This document shows, in pieces, positions 43,013-51,481 of a stretch of 64,000 bases of DNA. How positions within the stretch are numbered: position 1 is the first letter of the stretch; the number at the start of each line of letters is the position of its first letter. The translations under genes and the position numbers were made by a program. The notes beneath the pieces are model-generated. The model made no database searches. It saw only the letters and a list, made by a program, of their open reading frames with translations, and had not been told where the DNA came from. This DNA comes from CAYQOX01 sp964419335 (lineage in GTDB: Bacteria > Hinthialibacterota > Hinthialibacteria > Hinthialibacterales > Hinthialibacteraceae): contig CAYQOX010000004.1 in the NCBI GenBank assembly GCA_964419335.1, positions 62,001-126,000 on the forward strand. The letters run 5' to 3'.

Positions 43013-45088
43013 ATGGCAGAAACAAGAAGACCATTTGAAACAACTTCATCGTCTAATCTCATCAAAAGCACTATAAACCTTTTCGGAAAAACGAAGAAAA
43101 ACTTACATAGAAAAGCAAATATATTATTTACGTTTTATATATATTTCATCCCTTTTTTGGTAATCTTAAGCCCCTTCTGGATTTTCTCCCCCCATGCGAT
43201 AGCCCAAGAGAATGAGGAATGTCTGGGCTGCCACTCCGTTGATCATGGCGCACCGGAAGACACCGAATGGCCGTTAGTCGATATGGGAACATGCGGTCGA
43301 ACCGCGCACCTAGAGTTGGAGTTCATGTGCATCGATTGCCATTCGGATATTGAGGAGCTTCCCCACAAACCTGACCTGCAGAAAGTCGAATGTGGCATGT
43401 GTCATGGAGCCGCGCAGGAAGAGTACGATAATAGCATTCATGGTCAGGCTCTTGCTGAGGGGAAAGAAGATGCACCTACCTGTCAGCGTTGTCATGGTTC
43501 GGATAATCTATTATCAGCCTCTGACCCTGATTCTCCCGTTCACCGAATGAACATTGCCAACCTATGCGGGGAATGTCATTCTGACCCAAATATTATGGGG
43601 AAATACAATCTTGCGGATTCTCTCAAAGAGGATTTATACCGCCAGGGGGTTCATGCGGCCGAAGTGATGGCGGGTAACGAGAACGCACCCACATGTGTCA
43701 GCTGCCATGGTTATCATGAAATCCTACCCCTGCGTAATCCTGAATCCCCAACGAATTTTATGAATGTTGCTAATTCCTGCGGTGAATGTCATAAGTCTCA
43801 AAAAATTCAGTATATGGAAAGTGTGCATGGGAAATCTGCCATGTCCGGGCATAAAGACGCACCCGTTTGTACGGACTGCCACGGAGAACACGCCATTTTC
43901 CGTACCGAGGATGAACGTTCCCCTGTTTCCTTTTTCAATCTTTCGGAAAACACATGTGGACGTTGCCATAGTTCGATTGTCATCAACGAAAAGTTTGATA
44001 TTAAATCGGGGAAAGTGAATAATTTTTTACGCAGTTACCATGGACTGGCCTTACAGCGAGGCTCGAAAAAAGTGGCTAACTGCGGGAGTTGTCATGGGAA
44101 TCACTTAATCCTGCCTTCCTCCGATCCCCGCTCGACGGTTAGTCCCGAGCGACTCGTGGAAACATGTGGGAATTGTCATCCGGGAATCAGTGCGAATGTC
44201 CTTGCAGCTCCAATTCATTCGGAAGTCACCATTCGTTCGGATACCATCGTGGCATGGGTTCCGCGAATCTATATTCCTCTGATCATCATCATTATTGGCG
44301 GGATGTTGATTCACAATGGTATGATTCTATGGGCCTTGATGAAAGAAAAATTTCGCCGGGAAGAAGAGCTACCCAAATACCAACGCTTCACCACTTTCGA
44401 AATTATTTGCCACATTTTGCTCACTATCAGTTTTATTCTCCTCGTGATTACGGGGTTTGCGTTAGTCAATCCCAGATCCTGGTGGGTGGTGATGCTCTCT
44501 TACCTCCAATTTACAGAAGAAGTTCGAGCGCTTTTACACCGTATTGCCGGGGTTATGCTGATTGGCACTTCTATCATTTATGCATTCTACATGGTATTTC
44601 ATCCTCGCGGTCGGCGAGAATTCGTCGAGTTCATGGCTCGTCCTCGTGATCTGGTTCATGTGTGGCAAAACTTTCAATATTACCGGGGTAAGAGAAAAGA
44701 ACCTCCAAAGTTCGGCCGCTATGATTATACAGAAAAGATGGAGTTTTGGGCCCTGGTCTGGGGCGTGATCATCATGGCAGTCACCGGCTTTATCTTGTGG
44801 TTCCCGATTCTCTCCTTCCAGTATCTACCGAAATGGGCGATCGATATCGCTGAGTTAATCCACTACTATGAAGCAGTATTGGCCACTTTGGCGATTGTGG
44901 TATGGCATTTCTTCTTTGTGATCTTCCATCCTGAGGAATATCCCATGAGCGTGACATGGCTCACCGGGAATATGCCTGTTGATCAATTGAAGAAACGCCA
45001 TCCGCTTGAATACGAAGAAGTGAAATTTAAACTTGAAGGGAATAACACGGGAAAGAATGAGGAGAACGGGAAATACGTTTTCAAATAA
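43013..45088 (+). CDS. 11-heme cytochrome c fused to a cytochrome b membrane domain (CbcL-like quinone-cytochrome module)
   Basis: 691 residues; CAGGAG precedes the ATG. An N-terminal membrane helix (about 40-64) places the next 350 residues outside. These hold eleven CXXCH motifs: CLGCH, CIDCH, CGMCH, CQRCH, CGECH, CVSCH, CGECH, CTDCH, CGRCH, CGSCH and CGNCH. Five membrane helices follow (about 410-670), with histidines placed to bind b-hemes (ICHILLT, LLHRIAGV, IHYYEAV, VVWHFFF), like FdnI/HydC-type cytochrome b. Geobacter CbcL has the same plan with fewer c hemes and passes electrons from quinol to periplasmic cytochromes. Here the gene is divergent from the outer-membrane cytochrome operon, so it is the likely inner-membrane entry point. 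Confidence 0.9.
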   Translation: MAETRRPFETTSSSNLIKSTINLFGKTKKNLHRKANILFTFYIYFIPFLVILSPFWIFSPHAIAQENEECLGCHSVDHGAPEDTEWPLVDMGTCGRTAHLELEFMCIDCHSDIEELPHKPDLQKVECGMCHGAAQEEYDNSIHGQALAEGKEDAPTCQRCHGSDNLLSASDPDSPVHRMNIANLCGECHSDPNIMGKYNLADSLKEDLYRQGVHAAEVMAGNENAPTCVSCHGYHEILPLRNPESPTNFMNVANSCGECHKSQKIQYMESVHGKSAMSGHKDAPVCTDCHGEHAIFRTEDERSPVSFFNLSENTCGRCHSSIVINEKFDIKSGKVNNFLRSYHGLALQRGSKKVANCGSCHGNHLILPSSDPRSTVSPERLVETCGNCHPGISANVLAAPIHSEVTIRSDTIVAWVPRIYIPLIIIIIGGMLIHNGMILWALMKEKFRREEELPKYQRFTTFEIICHILLTISFILLVITGFALVNPRSWWVVMLSYLQFTEEVRALLHRIAGVMLIGTSIIYAFYMVFHPRGRREFVEFMARPRDLVHVWQNFQYYRGKRKEPPKFGRYDYTEKMEFWALVWGVIIMAVTGFILWFPILSFQYLPKWAIDIAELIHYYEAVLATLAIVVWHFFFVIFHPEEYPMSVTWLTGNMPVDQLKKRHPLEYEEVKFKLEGNNTGKNEENGKYVFK

Positions 45089-45115
45089 GTCAGATCGCCG
45101 AATAATGAGTACGAG

Positions 45116-45145
45116 GCGGAAGAGATTTCTCTCTTCCGCTTTTTT
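45116..45145 (+). terminator. Strong rho-independent terminator after the cytochrome b/c gene
   Basis: Nine-base arms GCGGAAGAG (45116-45124) and CTCTTCCGC (45131-45139), six-base loop, then six T (45140-45145). It begins 27 bases after the stop. Confidence 0.9.
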
Positions 45146-45146
45146 A

Positions 45147-45431
45147 TTAAAGATGGCGCAAATACTTTTGGAGAAGTAATAGTTTGTAGCGGAAGATGTT
45201 CCAGGGTAGAATCGAGATTACTCCATGCCAATCCAACTTATATGTCTTCTGAAGATTCATCCACAAATCAAGAGAGGTTCCAAAATACCGGCCAAGCCGC
45301 AAGGTGGTATCTGCGGTAATATTGCGTTTACAAAAACAAACACGCAATACGTCACGCATATCTTGTTGATACACAAAAACAGAGGATGAAAATTTGATTT
45401 CTTGTTTTATGGGAGGTAAGTATAGGCACAT
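45147..45431 (-). pseudogene. Degenerate HigA-type antitoxin fragment
   Basis: The minus-strand frame contains KRNITADTTLRLGRYFGTSLDLWMNLQKTYKLD, a clear match to the C-terminal helix region of HigA/XRE addiction-module antitoxins (ITADTALRLARxFGTSxxLWLNLQ). The helix-turn-helix part normally before it is not recognisable, and the sequence after KLD does not continue the family. No HigB toxin is next to it. It is a remnant, perhaps of an old toxin-antitoxin insertion downstream of the cytochrome gene. Confidence 0.6.
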
Positions 45432-45662
45432 AACATTTATCCAAAAAACACGATCTTATTTCTAACAATATTCTCATATAGTCATTTTTCTAACCTAAAA
45501 AGTCTTACTCATCCATCCGAGAAGATTTTTCAAGAAGAAACTCATCCTACCAATAAAAATTGTTTACAAAAACCCAAAAAATAGTTTAAATCCCCTAAAT
45601 GTCGAATCAAAAGTTGTTTCTCGATAAAAAAATATAACTAAATTAGTAAAAAGAAATTGAAT
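45432..45662. other. AT-rich intergenic stretch
   Basis: No gene or RNA recognised between the antitoxin remnant and the promoter of the ArsR-type regulator. Confidence 0.4.
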
Positions 45663-45691
45663 TTATTGATTTTTGTAGTATTGTATATAAT
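45663..45691 (+). promoter_or_regulatory. Putative promoter of the ArsR-type regulator
   Basis: A perfect -10 TATAAT at 45686-45691 with a poor -35 (TTATTG, 45663-45668) 17 bases upstream, 57 bases before the start codon. A weak -35 may mean that an activator or relief of repression is needed. Confidence 0.45.
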
Positions 45692-45747
45692 AGAAGGCTT
45701 GAGGGTTTCCTACTTAAATATTTAACCATCGAAAGTGAATTTACATC

Positions 45748-46116
45748 ATGACATCGTTGAATCAAGACTCCTATCCTGAATTGACAAATCCTGAATTTCG
45801 GGAAATGTTGGCCGAAAGAATTCGTGCGCTTGGTGAAGCAACCCGCATTCAGCTACTTCATCATCTAATGGAGAAAGAGTGCTCGGTGAATGAATTAACA
45901 AAAGTGGTTGGCAAAAGCCAAGCCACGGTTTCAAAACATTTGTCCATTCTTCACCGGCATGGGTTTATCCAACAACGGAAAGTGGGGGTGCAAACATTTT
46001 ATTCTGTAGCCCATGAAGGACTGCAGGATTTTTGTGAGTTCATGTGCAAATCGATGAAAGAACATTTACAGCACATCCAAGAGCGTGCCTATCTTTCCCA
46101 ATATGCCAATTCATAA
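45748..46116 (+). CDS. ArsR/SmtB family transcriptional regulator
   Basis: 122 residues. Winged helix of the ArsR family: MLAERIRALGEATRIQLLHHLM (about 19-40), then ECSVNELTKVVGKSQATVSKHLSILHRHGFIQQRKVG with the recognition helix SQATVSKHLSIL, and VQTFYSVAHEG as the wing. There is no CxC metal site in the recognition helix as in ArsR or CadC. Cysteines near EFCEFMCKSM in the C-terminal helix could form a metal or redox site. As the only regulator near the cytochrome cluster, and sharing the 10-mer AAGTGAATTT with its promoter region, it may control it; this is inference. Confidence 0.88.
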   Translation: MTSLNQDSYPELTNPEFREMLAERIRALGEATRIQLLHHLMEKECSVNELTKVVGKSQATVSKHLSILHRHGFIQQRKVGVQTFYSVAHEGLQDFCEFMCKSMKEHLQHIQERAYLSQYANS

Positions 46117-46257
46117 AACGTACTAATCTGATCTATGTAGTAAATCTTTAAGACTGAAAACGAATTGTGTGGGGGGGGTAGTTTATTTTATCTTTTAGAT
46201 AAACTTGCTCAACATTATTCCTCTTTAGAACTGGCTACTCGGTTAAGTAAATTACGA

Positions 46258-46281
46258 AGGCCTGCCGAGTCCGGCAGGCCT
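46258..46281 (-). terminator. Hairpin between arsR-type gene and leuB
   Basis: Ten-base arms AGGCCTGCCG (46258-46267) and CGGCAGGCCT (46272-46281) with a four-base loop. It is very stable. It lies 40 bases beyond the leuB stop on the minus strand. The T-tract is weak (TCGTAATTT), so it may act as a bidirectional or simply structural hairpin. Confidence 0.6.
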
Positions 46282-46321
46282 ATAATGTATGTGAGTATCC
46301 ATACACATTAGAAAGCAAGGA

Positions 46322-47401
46322 TTACATGTTTTGAATGCGTTGGGCGATATCATCGCCAATCTTAGAGGTCGAGTATCCCGCTTCCTGAATATGTTTCACA
46401 GAAAGACCAGCCAAGGCTCCGCTGGCGAGGAAATCGGAGAGGGCCTGATCCATCATGGTCGCAGCCTTGGTTTCGCCCAGATGCTCGAGCATCATTTGCC
46501 CCGCACTGATGCATGCGATCGGATTAATAAGGTTCTGGCCGGTGTATTTGGGGGCTGAACCGCCAATAGGTTCGAACATTGAAGTGCCTTCGGGGTTAAT
46601 ATTCCCACCAGCGGCGACCCCCATCCCACCTTGGACCATGGCACCGAGATCGGTAATAATATCGCCGAACATATTCCCGGTGACGATTACATCAAACCAC
46701 TCGGGATTTTTGACCATCCACATGGTGATGGCGTCCACGTGGGCATAATCGCGGCTGATCTCAGGATAATGTTTTTCTCCCATTTCGTGAAAAGCGCGTT
46801 CCCAAAGATCATAGACGTAGGTCAATACGTTCGTTTTACCACATAGGGTAAGCGTTTTTTCTTTATTACGCTTTTTGGTATATTCGAAAGCATATTTCAA
46901 GCAGCGATCAACATCAAAGCGAGTATAAATCATTTCCTGAACGGCGACTTCGTTGGGCGTTCCTTTTTTCACGATACCACCATTGCCGGTATAAAGACCC
47001 GCGCTATTTTCACGAACGACCACAAAATCAATATCTTCAGGACCTTTATCCTTGACCGGAGTCCAAACCCCGGGATAGAGTTTGACCGGGCGCAGGTTGA
47101 TGTATTGATCCAACTCGAAGCGAGCCTTCAGCAATATTCCTTTTTCCAAAATGCCCGGTTTGACATCGGGATGTCCGATCGCCCCCAAATAGATGGCATC
47201 GAATTGGCGAAGTTCATCTACGGCGCTGTCGGGAAGGGTTTCCCCGGTTCTCATGTAGCGTTCACCACCGAAATCAAACTCAGTGTACTCGCATTTGAAA
47301 CCTACTTTTTGCTCTAACACCCGTAGAATCTTTACCCCTTCACGGATGACCTCAGGTCCAGTTCCATCACCGCCGAGGATTGCGATTTTGTACGTATTCA
47401 T
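46322..47401 (-). CDS. leuB: 3-isopropylmalate dehydrogenase (isocitrate/isopropylmalate dehydrogenase family)
   Basis: 359 residues. It oxidatively decarboxylates 3-isopropylmalate in leucine synthesis, using NAD+ and Mg2+. Family marks are ILGGDGTGPEV (8-18), YLGAIGHPD (about 71-79), VVRENSAGLYTG (126-137), and the Asp cluster in VTGNMFGDIITDLGAMVQGG followed by MFEPIGGSAPKYTGQNLINP. GGAGG precedes the ATG. Related tartrate, homoisocitrate and isocitrate dehydrogenases are hard to separate. The LRPVKLYPG and RENSAGLY segments agree with the LeuB/TtuC group. No leuA/C/D gene is adjacent. Confidence 0.85.
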   Translation of the reverse strand: MNTYKIAILGGDGTGPEVIREGVKILRVLEQKVGFKCEYTEFDFGGERYMRTGETLPDSAVDELRQFDAIYLGAIGHPDVKPGILEKGILLKARFELDQYINLRPVKLYPGVWTPVKDKGPEDIDFVVVRENSAGLYTGNGGIVKKGTPNEVAVQEMIYTRFDVDRCLKYAFEYTKKRNKEKTLTLCGKTNVLTYVYDLWERAFHEMGEKHYPEISRDYAHVDAITMWMVKNPEWFDVIVTGNMFGDIITDLGAMVQGGMGVAAGGNINPEGTSMFEPIGGSAPKYTGQNLINPIACISAGQMMLEHLGETKAATMMDQALSDFLASGALAGLSVKHIQEAGYSTSKIGDDIAQRIQNM

Positions 47402-47629
47402 GAAGACCTCCCTATGGTTAATCTTGGCTCTTGATTGTTCTTGTAGAACAAAATTCTATTATTTAATGGTTCAGGCACGCTAATCCTTGCCTCGAGTAAG
47501 GGCTATAAAATAAAGAAAAATGATCGACAAACTAAATATGTGAAGCCTGAACTAAGGAAGATTGGACGGTTTTGAAAAAAAATCAAGATGCGTAGACCTC
47601 TTTCGATAAATTTTTATACTGAACGTGAA

Positions 47630-48814
47630 TTATGAATTCTCTTGCTCAGGGTTTTCTAATTGAGCAACGCGCATTTCGCGAGGACACTCATCATCTTTCA
47701 TTTGGAATGCGTATTCATAGAGTTTTTCGTACTGAGCCGTGATAAGATCGACTTGAAAATGATCCAAAATCCGACGGCGAGCGGCGTTGCCAATTTTTCT
47801 TTGTAAATCATTGTTGGTAAGAATTGTAATGGCCGCTTCGGCGAAACTTTGAATACATCCAACCGGCACGAGGAACCCCGTAACGCCATCCTCAACCACC
47901 TCGGGAACCCCGCCGATTCGGGATGCCACCACAGGAACTTCGCTGGCCATAGCTTCGGCGATGGTCATACCAAACGATTCAGATTCAGAAGTAGAAATAA
48001 GGAGATCAGCCTGGCGCAATACGGCGGCGACATTGGGTTGCGGTCCGAGAAATTCGACTTTGTCTATCAAGCCCAGGTGCTTGGCAAGCATTTCGGCGGC
48101 ATGGCGTTCAGGGCCGTCACCAACCAACAATAGTCGTGAAGGGATAGCCGATGAAACCAGGTCGAAGACTTTAATCACATCTTCGACTCGCTTCACCGGG
48201 CGAAAATTGCTCACATGGACAAGAGTTTTCTCCCAGCGTGAAGATCGTTTCTCTTCTGGCAACGGTTTGAACACATTCGTATCGATGGGATTGTAGATGA
48301 CATGAATGTCACGATGGATCTCAAATTGTTTTAACGTGGCTTCTTTTAAATAATGGCTAACCGCCGTGACGATATTGCTAGAATCAATGCTAAATTCAAC
48401 CACAGGTTTGTAAGACGGCATTTGCCCCACGAGTTCAGTATCGGTGCCATGGAGCGTGGTAACCACTTTCAACCGATTTTCGCCGCAGCTACAAAGCATC
48501 TGCTTCGCTAACAAGGCAGAAGTCGAATGGGGAACCGCGTAATGAACATGGAGAATATCGAATGGATTCGATTTCGCCGTTTCATAAATCGCGGAGGCCA
48601 AGGCTAAAGTATAAGGGGGAAAACGAAACAAGGGATAGATAGGAACATTGACATGATGGAAGTTGAATTGGCCCGTGACCCCCTCTAATTTTTTGGGAAG
48701 ATCATAACTAAAGAAATGAATATCATGTCCCCGGTGTGAAAGCGATGTGCCGAGTTCGGTAGCGACGATGCCGCTGCCACCAATCGAGGGATAACATACA
48801 ATTCCGATTTTCAT
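47630..48814 (-). CDS. bshA: N-acetyl-alpha-D-glucosaminyl L-malate synthase
   Basis: 394 residues. This GT4 enzyme joins UDP-GlcNAc to L-malate, the first step of bacillithiol synthesis. The opening MKIGIVCYPSIGGSGIVATELG, with YPLFRFPPYTLALAS and LHVHYAVPHSTSALLAKQML, is close to BshA signatures. The donor half contains HVSNFRPVKRVEDVI, LLVGDGPERHAAEMLA and the SESESFGMTIAEAMASEVPVVASRIGG EX7E region. AAAGG precedes the start. The deacetylase BshB and ligase BshC are not in the window. If the pathway is complete, the host uses bacillithiol as its main thiol, as some non-Firmicute phyla do. Confidence 0.9.
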   Translation of the reverse strand: MKIGIVCYPSIGGSGIVATELGTSLSHRGHDIHFFSYDLPKKLEGVTGQFNFHHVNVPIYPLFRFPPYTLALASAIYETAKSNPFDILHVHYAVPHSTSALLAKQMLCSCGENRLKVVTTLHGTDTELVGQMPSYKPVVEFSIDSSNIVTAVSHYLKEATLKQFEIHRDIHVIYNPIDTNVFKPLPEEKRSSRWEKTLVHVSNFRPVKRVEDVIKVFDLVSSAIPSRLLLVGDGPERHAAEMLAKHLGLIDKVEFLGPQPNVAAVLRQADLLISTSESESFGMTIAEAMASEVPVVASRIGGVPEVVEDGVTGFLVPVGCIQSFAEAAITILTNNDLQRKIGNAARRRILDHFQVDLITAQYEKLYEYAFQMKDDECPREMRVAQLENPEQENS

Positions 48815-48906
48815 AAATAACCTTTATCAATTCAAAGATTCTTACAAAGTAATTTTTATCTTTATGTTTCCAACCTTATTACAATACCTTCTTTATAATA
48901 AAACAA

Positions 48907-48927
48907 GGAGCGGAAAAACTCCGCTCC
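48907..48927 (-). terminator. Rho-independent terminator of the Gfo/Idh pair
   Basis: Eight-base arms GGAGCGGA (48907-48914) and TCCGCTCC (48920-48927), five-base loop. On the minus strand the tail is TTGTTTTATT. It lies 27 bases beyond the stop at 48954. Confidence 0.8.
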
Positions 48928-48953
48928 CTGCAGTATAAAAAAAAGATGGCTTC

Positions 48954-50102
48954 TTATGTCGTCGAGCCCAGTTCCTCCCAAGTCACCATCGAAGGTTCGA
49001 AAGATTTGGTTTTGCGTTTGTACATGGCTTTGCGTCCCATAAGTGACATGAGGGTCGAAATACGGCCGGTTTCTTCGTTGCTAAGCGGTTTTTCGTTGTT
49101 GTGAATGTGAGTAATAAAAGCCTCGAGTTCGTGAGGGGTTCCGTAGTTCCAACTGGGAGCACTTTCGCCGAGTTGTTCGACCTCGCCCATTTCCGGACGG
49201 GGATATTTCACGCTTTTGACAATATCGACTCCACCGCTTTGACCGTAAACCCACAGTTTCTCGCCGGTAAATTGTTCTGGGCAATAGAAGAGATGGGTAT
49301 ACGAACACGTAACATCACCGGGAAACTCAAACATAACCGCGGAATGATCTTCAGAATGATGTTCGGGAGGCGTACTGATGGCACGGGTTATGCACCCCAT
49401 AGCGCAGCATCGGAGCGGATGCTGTCCTTTCATGACCCATTGCATCACATCCATATGATGACAGGCTTGTTCAACCAACTCGCCGCCGGACATATCTACA
49501 TTGGCGACCCAACCTCCAACCGACCAGGTCCAATGCCATTGACCTTGTAAGAAAGTAACATCGCCGATGATGCCCTCATGTACGGCACTGACGGCATCTT
49601 GGATGCCGGGAGCATAACGCCGTTGAAAACCGACCTGATAAATACCTTTGGCTTCACGGGCCGCTTTGACGATAGCGTCGACCTTCTCGACAGTACAATC
49701 CATCGGTTTTTCACTGAAGCAATGCAGACCAGCCTCCAATACGGGAACTACACATTGAGCATGATTGCCCACTTCCGTGGCGACAATACAGGCATCGAGA
49801 TTTTCCTTTTCCAACATTTGGCGGAAATCGTTGTACCGCTTCGTCGCGGGAGTGTATTGTTCGCAGTAACGCATGGCTTGATCAAGGCGCTCATCGCGTA
49901 TGTCGCATAGAGCCGCTATGCGGTGACCTGCTATGTTGGATAATGTGCGTAGCAGGGCTTGGCCTCGACCGCCCGTACCGATCATCGCGAGAACGATTTT
50001 ATCATTTGCACCAAAAACTCGTTTTGGAAGGCCTATCGCCAGGGCGGAAGCGGCACCGGTGGTATGGACAAACTTTCTACGGGAAATATGTTGATTGGAC
50101 AT
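48954..50102 (-). CDS. Gfo/Idh/MocA oxidoreductase with Tat-like signal (downstream paralogue)
   Basis: 382 residues. The N-terminus HISRRKFVHTTGAASALAIG is a twin-arginine signal. The nucleotide-binding motif is MIGTGGRGQ and the EKP motif is in HCFSEKPMD (about 132-140). The HIS region WVANVDMSGGELVEQACHHMDVMQWVMKG is the catalytic GFO/IDH C-domain. It is a paralogue of the gene 29 bases upstream: both carry LDACIVATE, CVVPVLEAGLHCFSEKPMD and KGIYQ(I/V)GFQR. The pair ends in a good terminator. The substrate is unknown; an exported sugar or inositol-like compound is probable. Confidence 0.92.
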   Translation of the reverse strand: MSNQHISRRKFVHTTGAASALAIGLPKRVFGANDKIVLAMIGTGGRGQALLRTLSNIAGHRIAALCDIRDERLDQAMRYCEQYTPATKRYNDFRQMLEKENLDACIVATEVGNHAQCVVPVLEAGLHCFSEKPMDCTVEKVDAIVKAAREAKGIYQVGFQRRYAPGIQDAVSAVHEGIIGDVTFLQGQWHWTWSVGGWVANVDMSGGELVEQACHHMDVMQWVMKGQHPLRCCAMGCITRAISTPPEHHSEDHSAVMFEFPGDVTCSYTHLFYCPEQFTGEKLWVYGQSGGVDIVKSVKYPRPEMGEVEQLGESAPSWNYGTPHELEAFITHIHNNEKPLSNEETGRISTLMSLMGRKAMYKRKTKSFEPSMVTWEELGSTT

Positions 50103-50131
50103 TATTGATCCTCCATTTATTTAATTCAATT

Positions 50132-51283
50132 TCATGTGGTAGAGCCAAGGTCTTCCCAAGTGATGAGTGAAGGTTCAAACTCGGCCTGTTTCCAGTTATA
50201 CATCGCTTCTCCGCCCATAATGCCCATAAGTGTAGAGCGCCGGCCAACTTCAACATCGGCGCGTGGGATTTCGTTGTTGCGAATATGGCGTGCGAAGGCT
50301 TCGAGTTCTTCGTAGGTACCATCATCCCAAGTGGAGACCGCTTCATGCAAGCGCTTGGGTTCTCCTTGTTCAGGACGGGGGTAAAACATACCGGCGGGAA
50401 GATCGATGCCGCCCTTTTCACCATAAACCCACAGTTTTTCGCCCGTGAAGGGTTCGGGACAATTCATCAAGTGGGTATAAGAGAAGACGATATCTTCTGG
50501 AAATTCATACATGACCATGGAATGATCCTCAGCGCAATGCTTGGGTGGATTTTCGCGGCTTTGGGTACTTTGAGCCATGGCGGAACAATGGAGGGGGTAT
50601 TGTCCCTGCATAACCCACATCATCGCATCGACGTGATGACAGGCTTGAGCGTGGAACCAGGTACCGGCAATTTCCATATTGGTGTAACGTCCACCAACGC
50701 CGCCCGTCCACTGCCACATCCCTTGGAGAAAATGAACCTCGCCCAATTCACCGCTATGGATGAAGTCCATGCATTTCTGGAACGTAGGAACATAGTGGCG
50801 TTGGAAGCCTATTTGATAAATCCCCTTGGCCGCCCGGGCAGCACGCACCACCTGGTCGACTCTTTCCACCGTGATATCCATGGGTTTCTCGCTGAAACAA
50901 TGCAAACCGGCTTCCAGCACCGGCACTACACACTTGGCATGATTGGCTTCTTCGGTCGCGACGATGCAAGCGTCCAAATTTTCATTTTGAAGCATCTCGC
51001 GGAAGTTGATGTACTGTGTAGGTGTGGGTTTGTACTGCTCACAAACATTGGCAGCGATTGCCATAGCCTCGGGTCGTAAATCGCATAGAGAGACGACATG
51101 GAAATCGGAGATATTTGTGATCGCTTTGAGCAATCGAGTTCCCCGCCCTCCACAACCGATCACGCCCAGGTTAATTTTGTCGTTGGCGCCCCGTGCGCGG
51201 CGGGTTGAACTCACGGCAAGGCTTATAGCAGGTATGACTGCCGAGGCGCGAAAGGCTCGGCGTCGAAGATGATTTCGCACCAT
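50132..51283 (-). CDS. Gfo/Idh/MocA oxidoreductase with Tat-like signal (upstream paralogue)
   Basis: 383 residues from the ATG at 51283, which has GGGGG about nine bases upstream; the frame opens with a TTG at 51307. The leader HLRRRAFRASAVIPAISLAVSS has two or three arginines followed by a hydrophobic core, an atypical Tat signal (RRAF rather than RRxFL). The fold has GVIGCGGRGTRLLKAI, GLHCFSEKPMD, and TWFHAQACHHVDAMMWVMQG. It is closely similar to the downstream protein through most of its length, so the two arose by duplication and may act in one step on related substrates or as a heteromer. Confidence 0.9.
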   Translation of the reverse strand: MVRNHLRRRAFRASAVIPAISLAVSSTRRARGANDKINLGVIGCGGRGTRLLKAITNISDFHVVSLCDLRPEAMAIAANVCEQYKPTPTQYINFREMLQNENLDACIVATEEANHAKCVVPVLEAGLHCFSEKPMDITVERVDQVVRAARAAKGIYQIGFQRHYVPTFQKCMDFIHSGELGEVHFLQGMWQWTGGVGGRYTNMEIAGTWFHAQACHHVDAMMWVMQGQYPLHCSAMAQSTQSRENPPKHCAEDHSMVMYEFPEDIVFSYTHLMNCPEPFTGEKLWVYGEKGGIDLPAGMFYPRPEQGEPKRLHEAVSTWDDGTYEELEAFARHIRNNEIPRADVEVGRRSTLMGIMGGEAMYNWKQAEFEPSLITWEDLGSTT

Positions 51284-51481
51284 TGATTTTACCCCCAGTT
51301 TTTTCAATCTAAATTCACTTTCTTTGATGATCTAAAAAAGAGTGCCCCGCGTCAAGCGGATTAAACCATGATTTGGCTTATTAAAACAGAATAGAGATGA
51401 AAAAGAATCGTTTTATCTTGACGAACCAGGGTATGAAGGTAAAAGTATTCGTAAAACAATTCATTGTATTGGTGATTGATC

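Noticed and set aside
46171..46178. Run of eight G between the ArsR-type gene and leuB
   Set aside because: A simple homopolymer in non-coding DNA with no gene effect.
50285..51079. 264-residue open frame on the plus strand
   Set aside because: It is antisense to a complete Gfo/Idh gene with family motifs. Long antisense frames are expected from the codon usage of the real gene.
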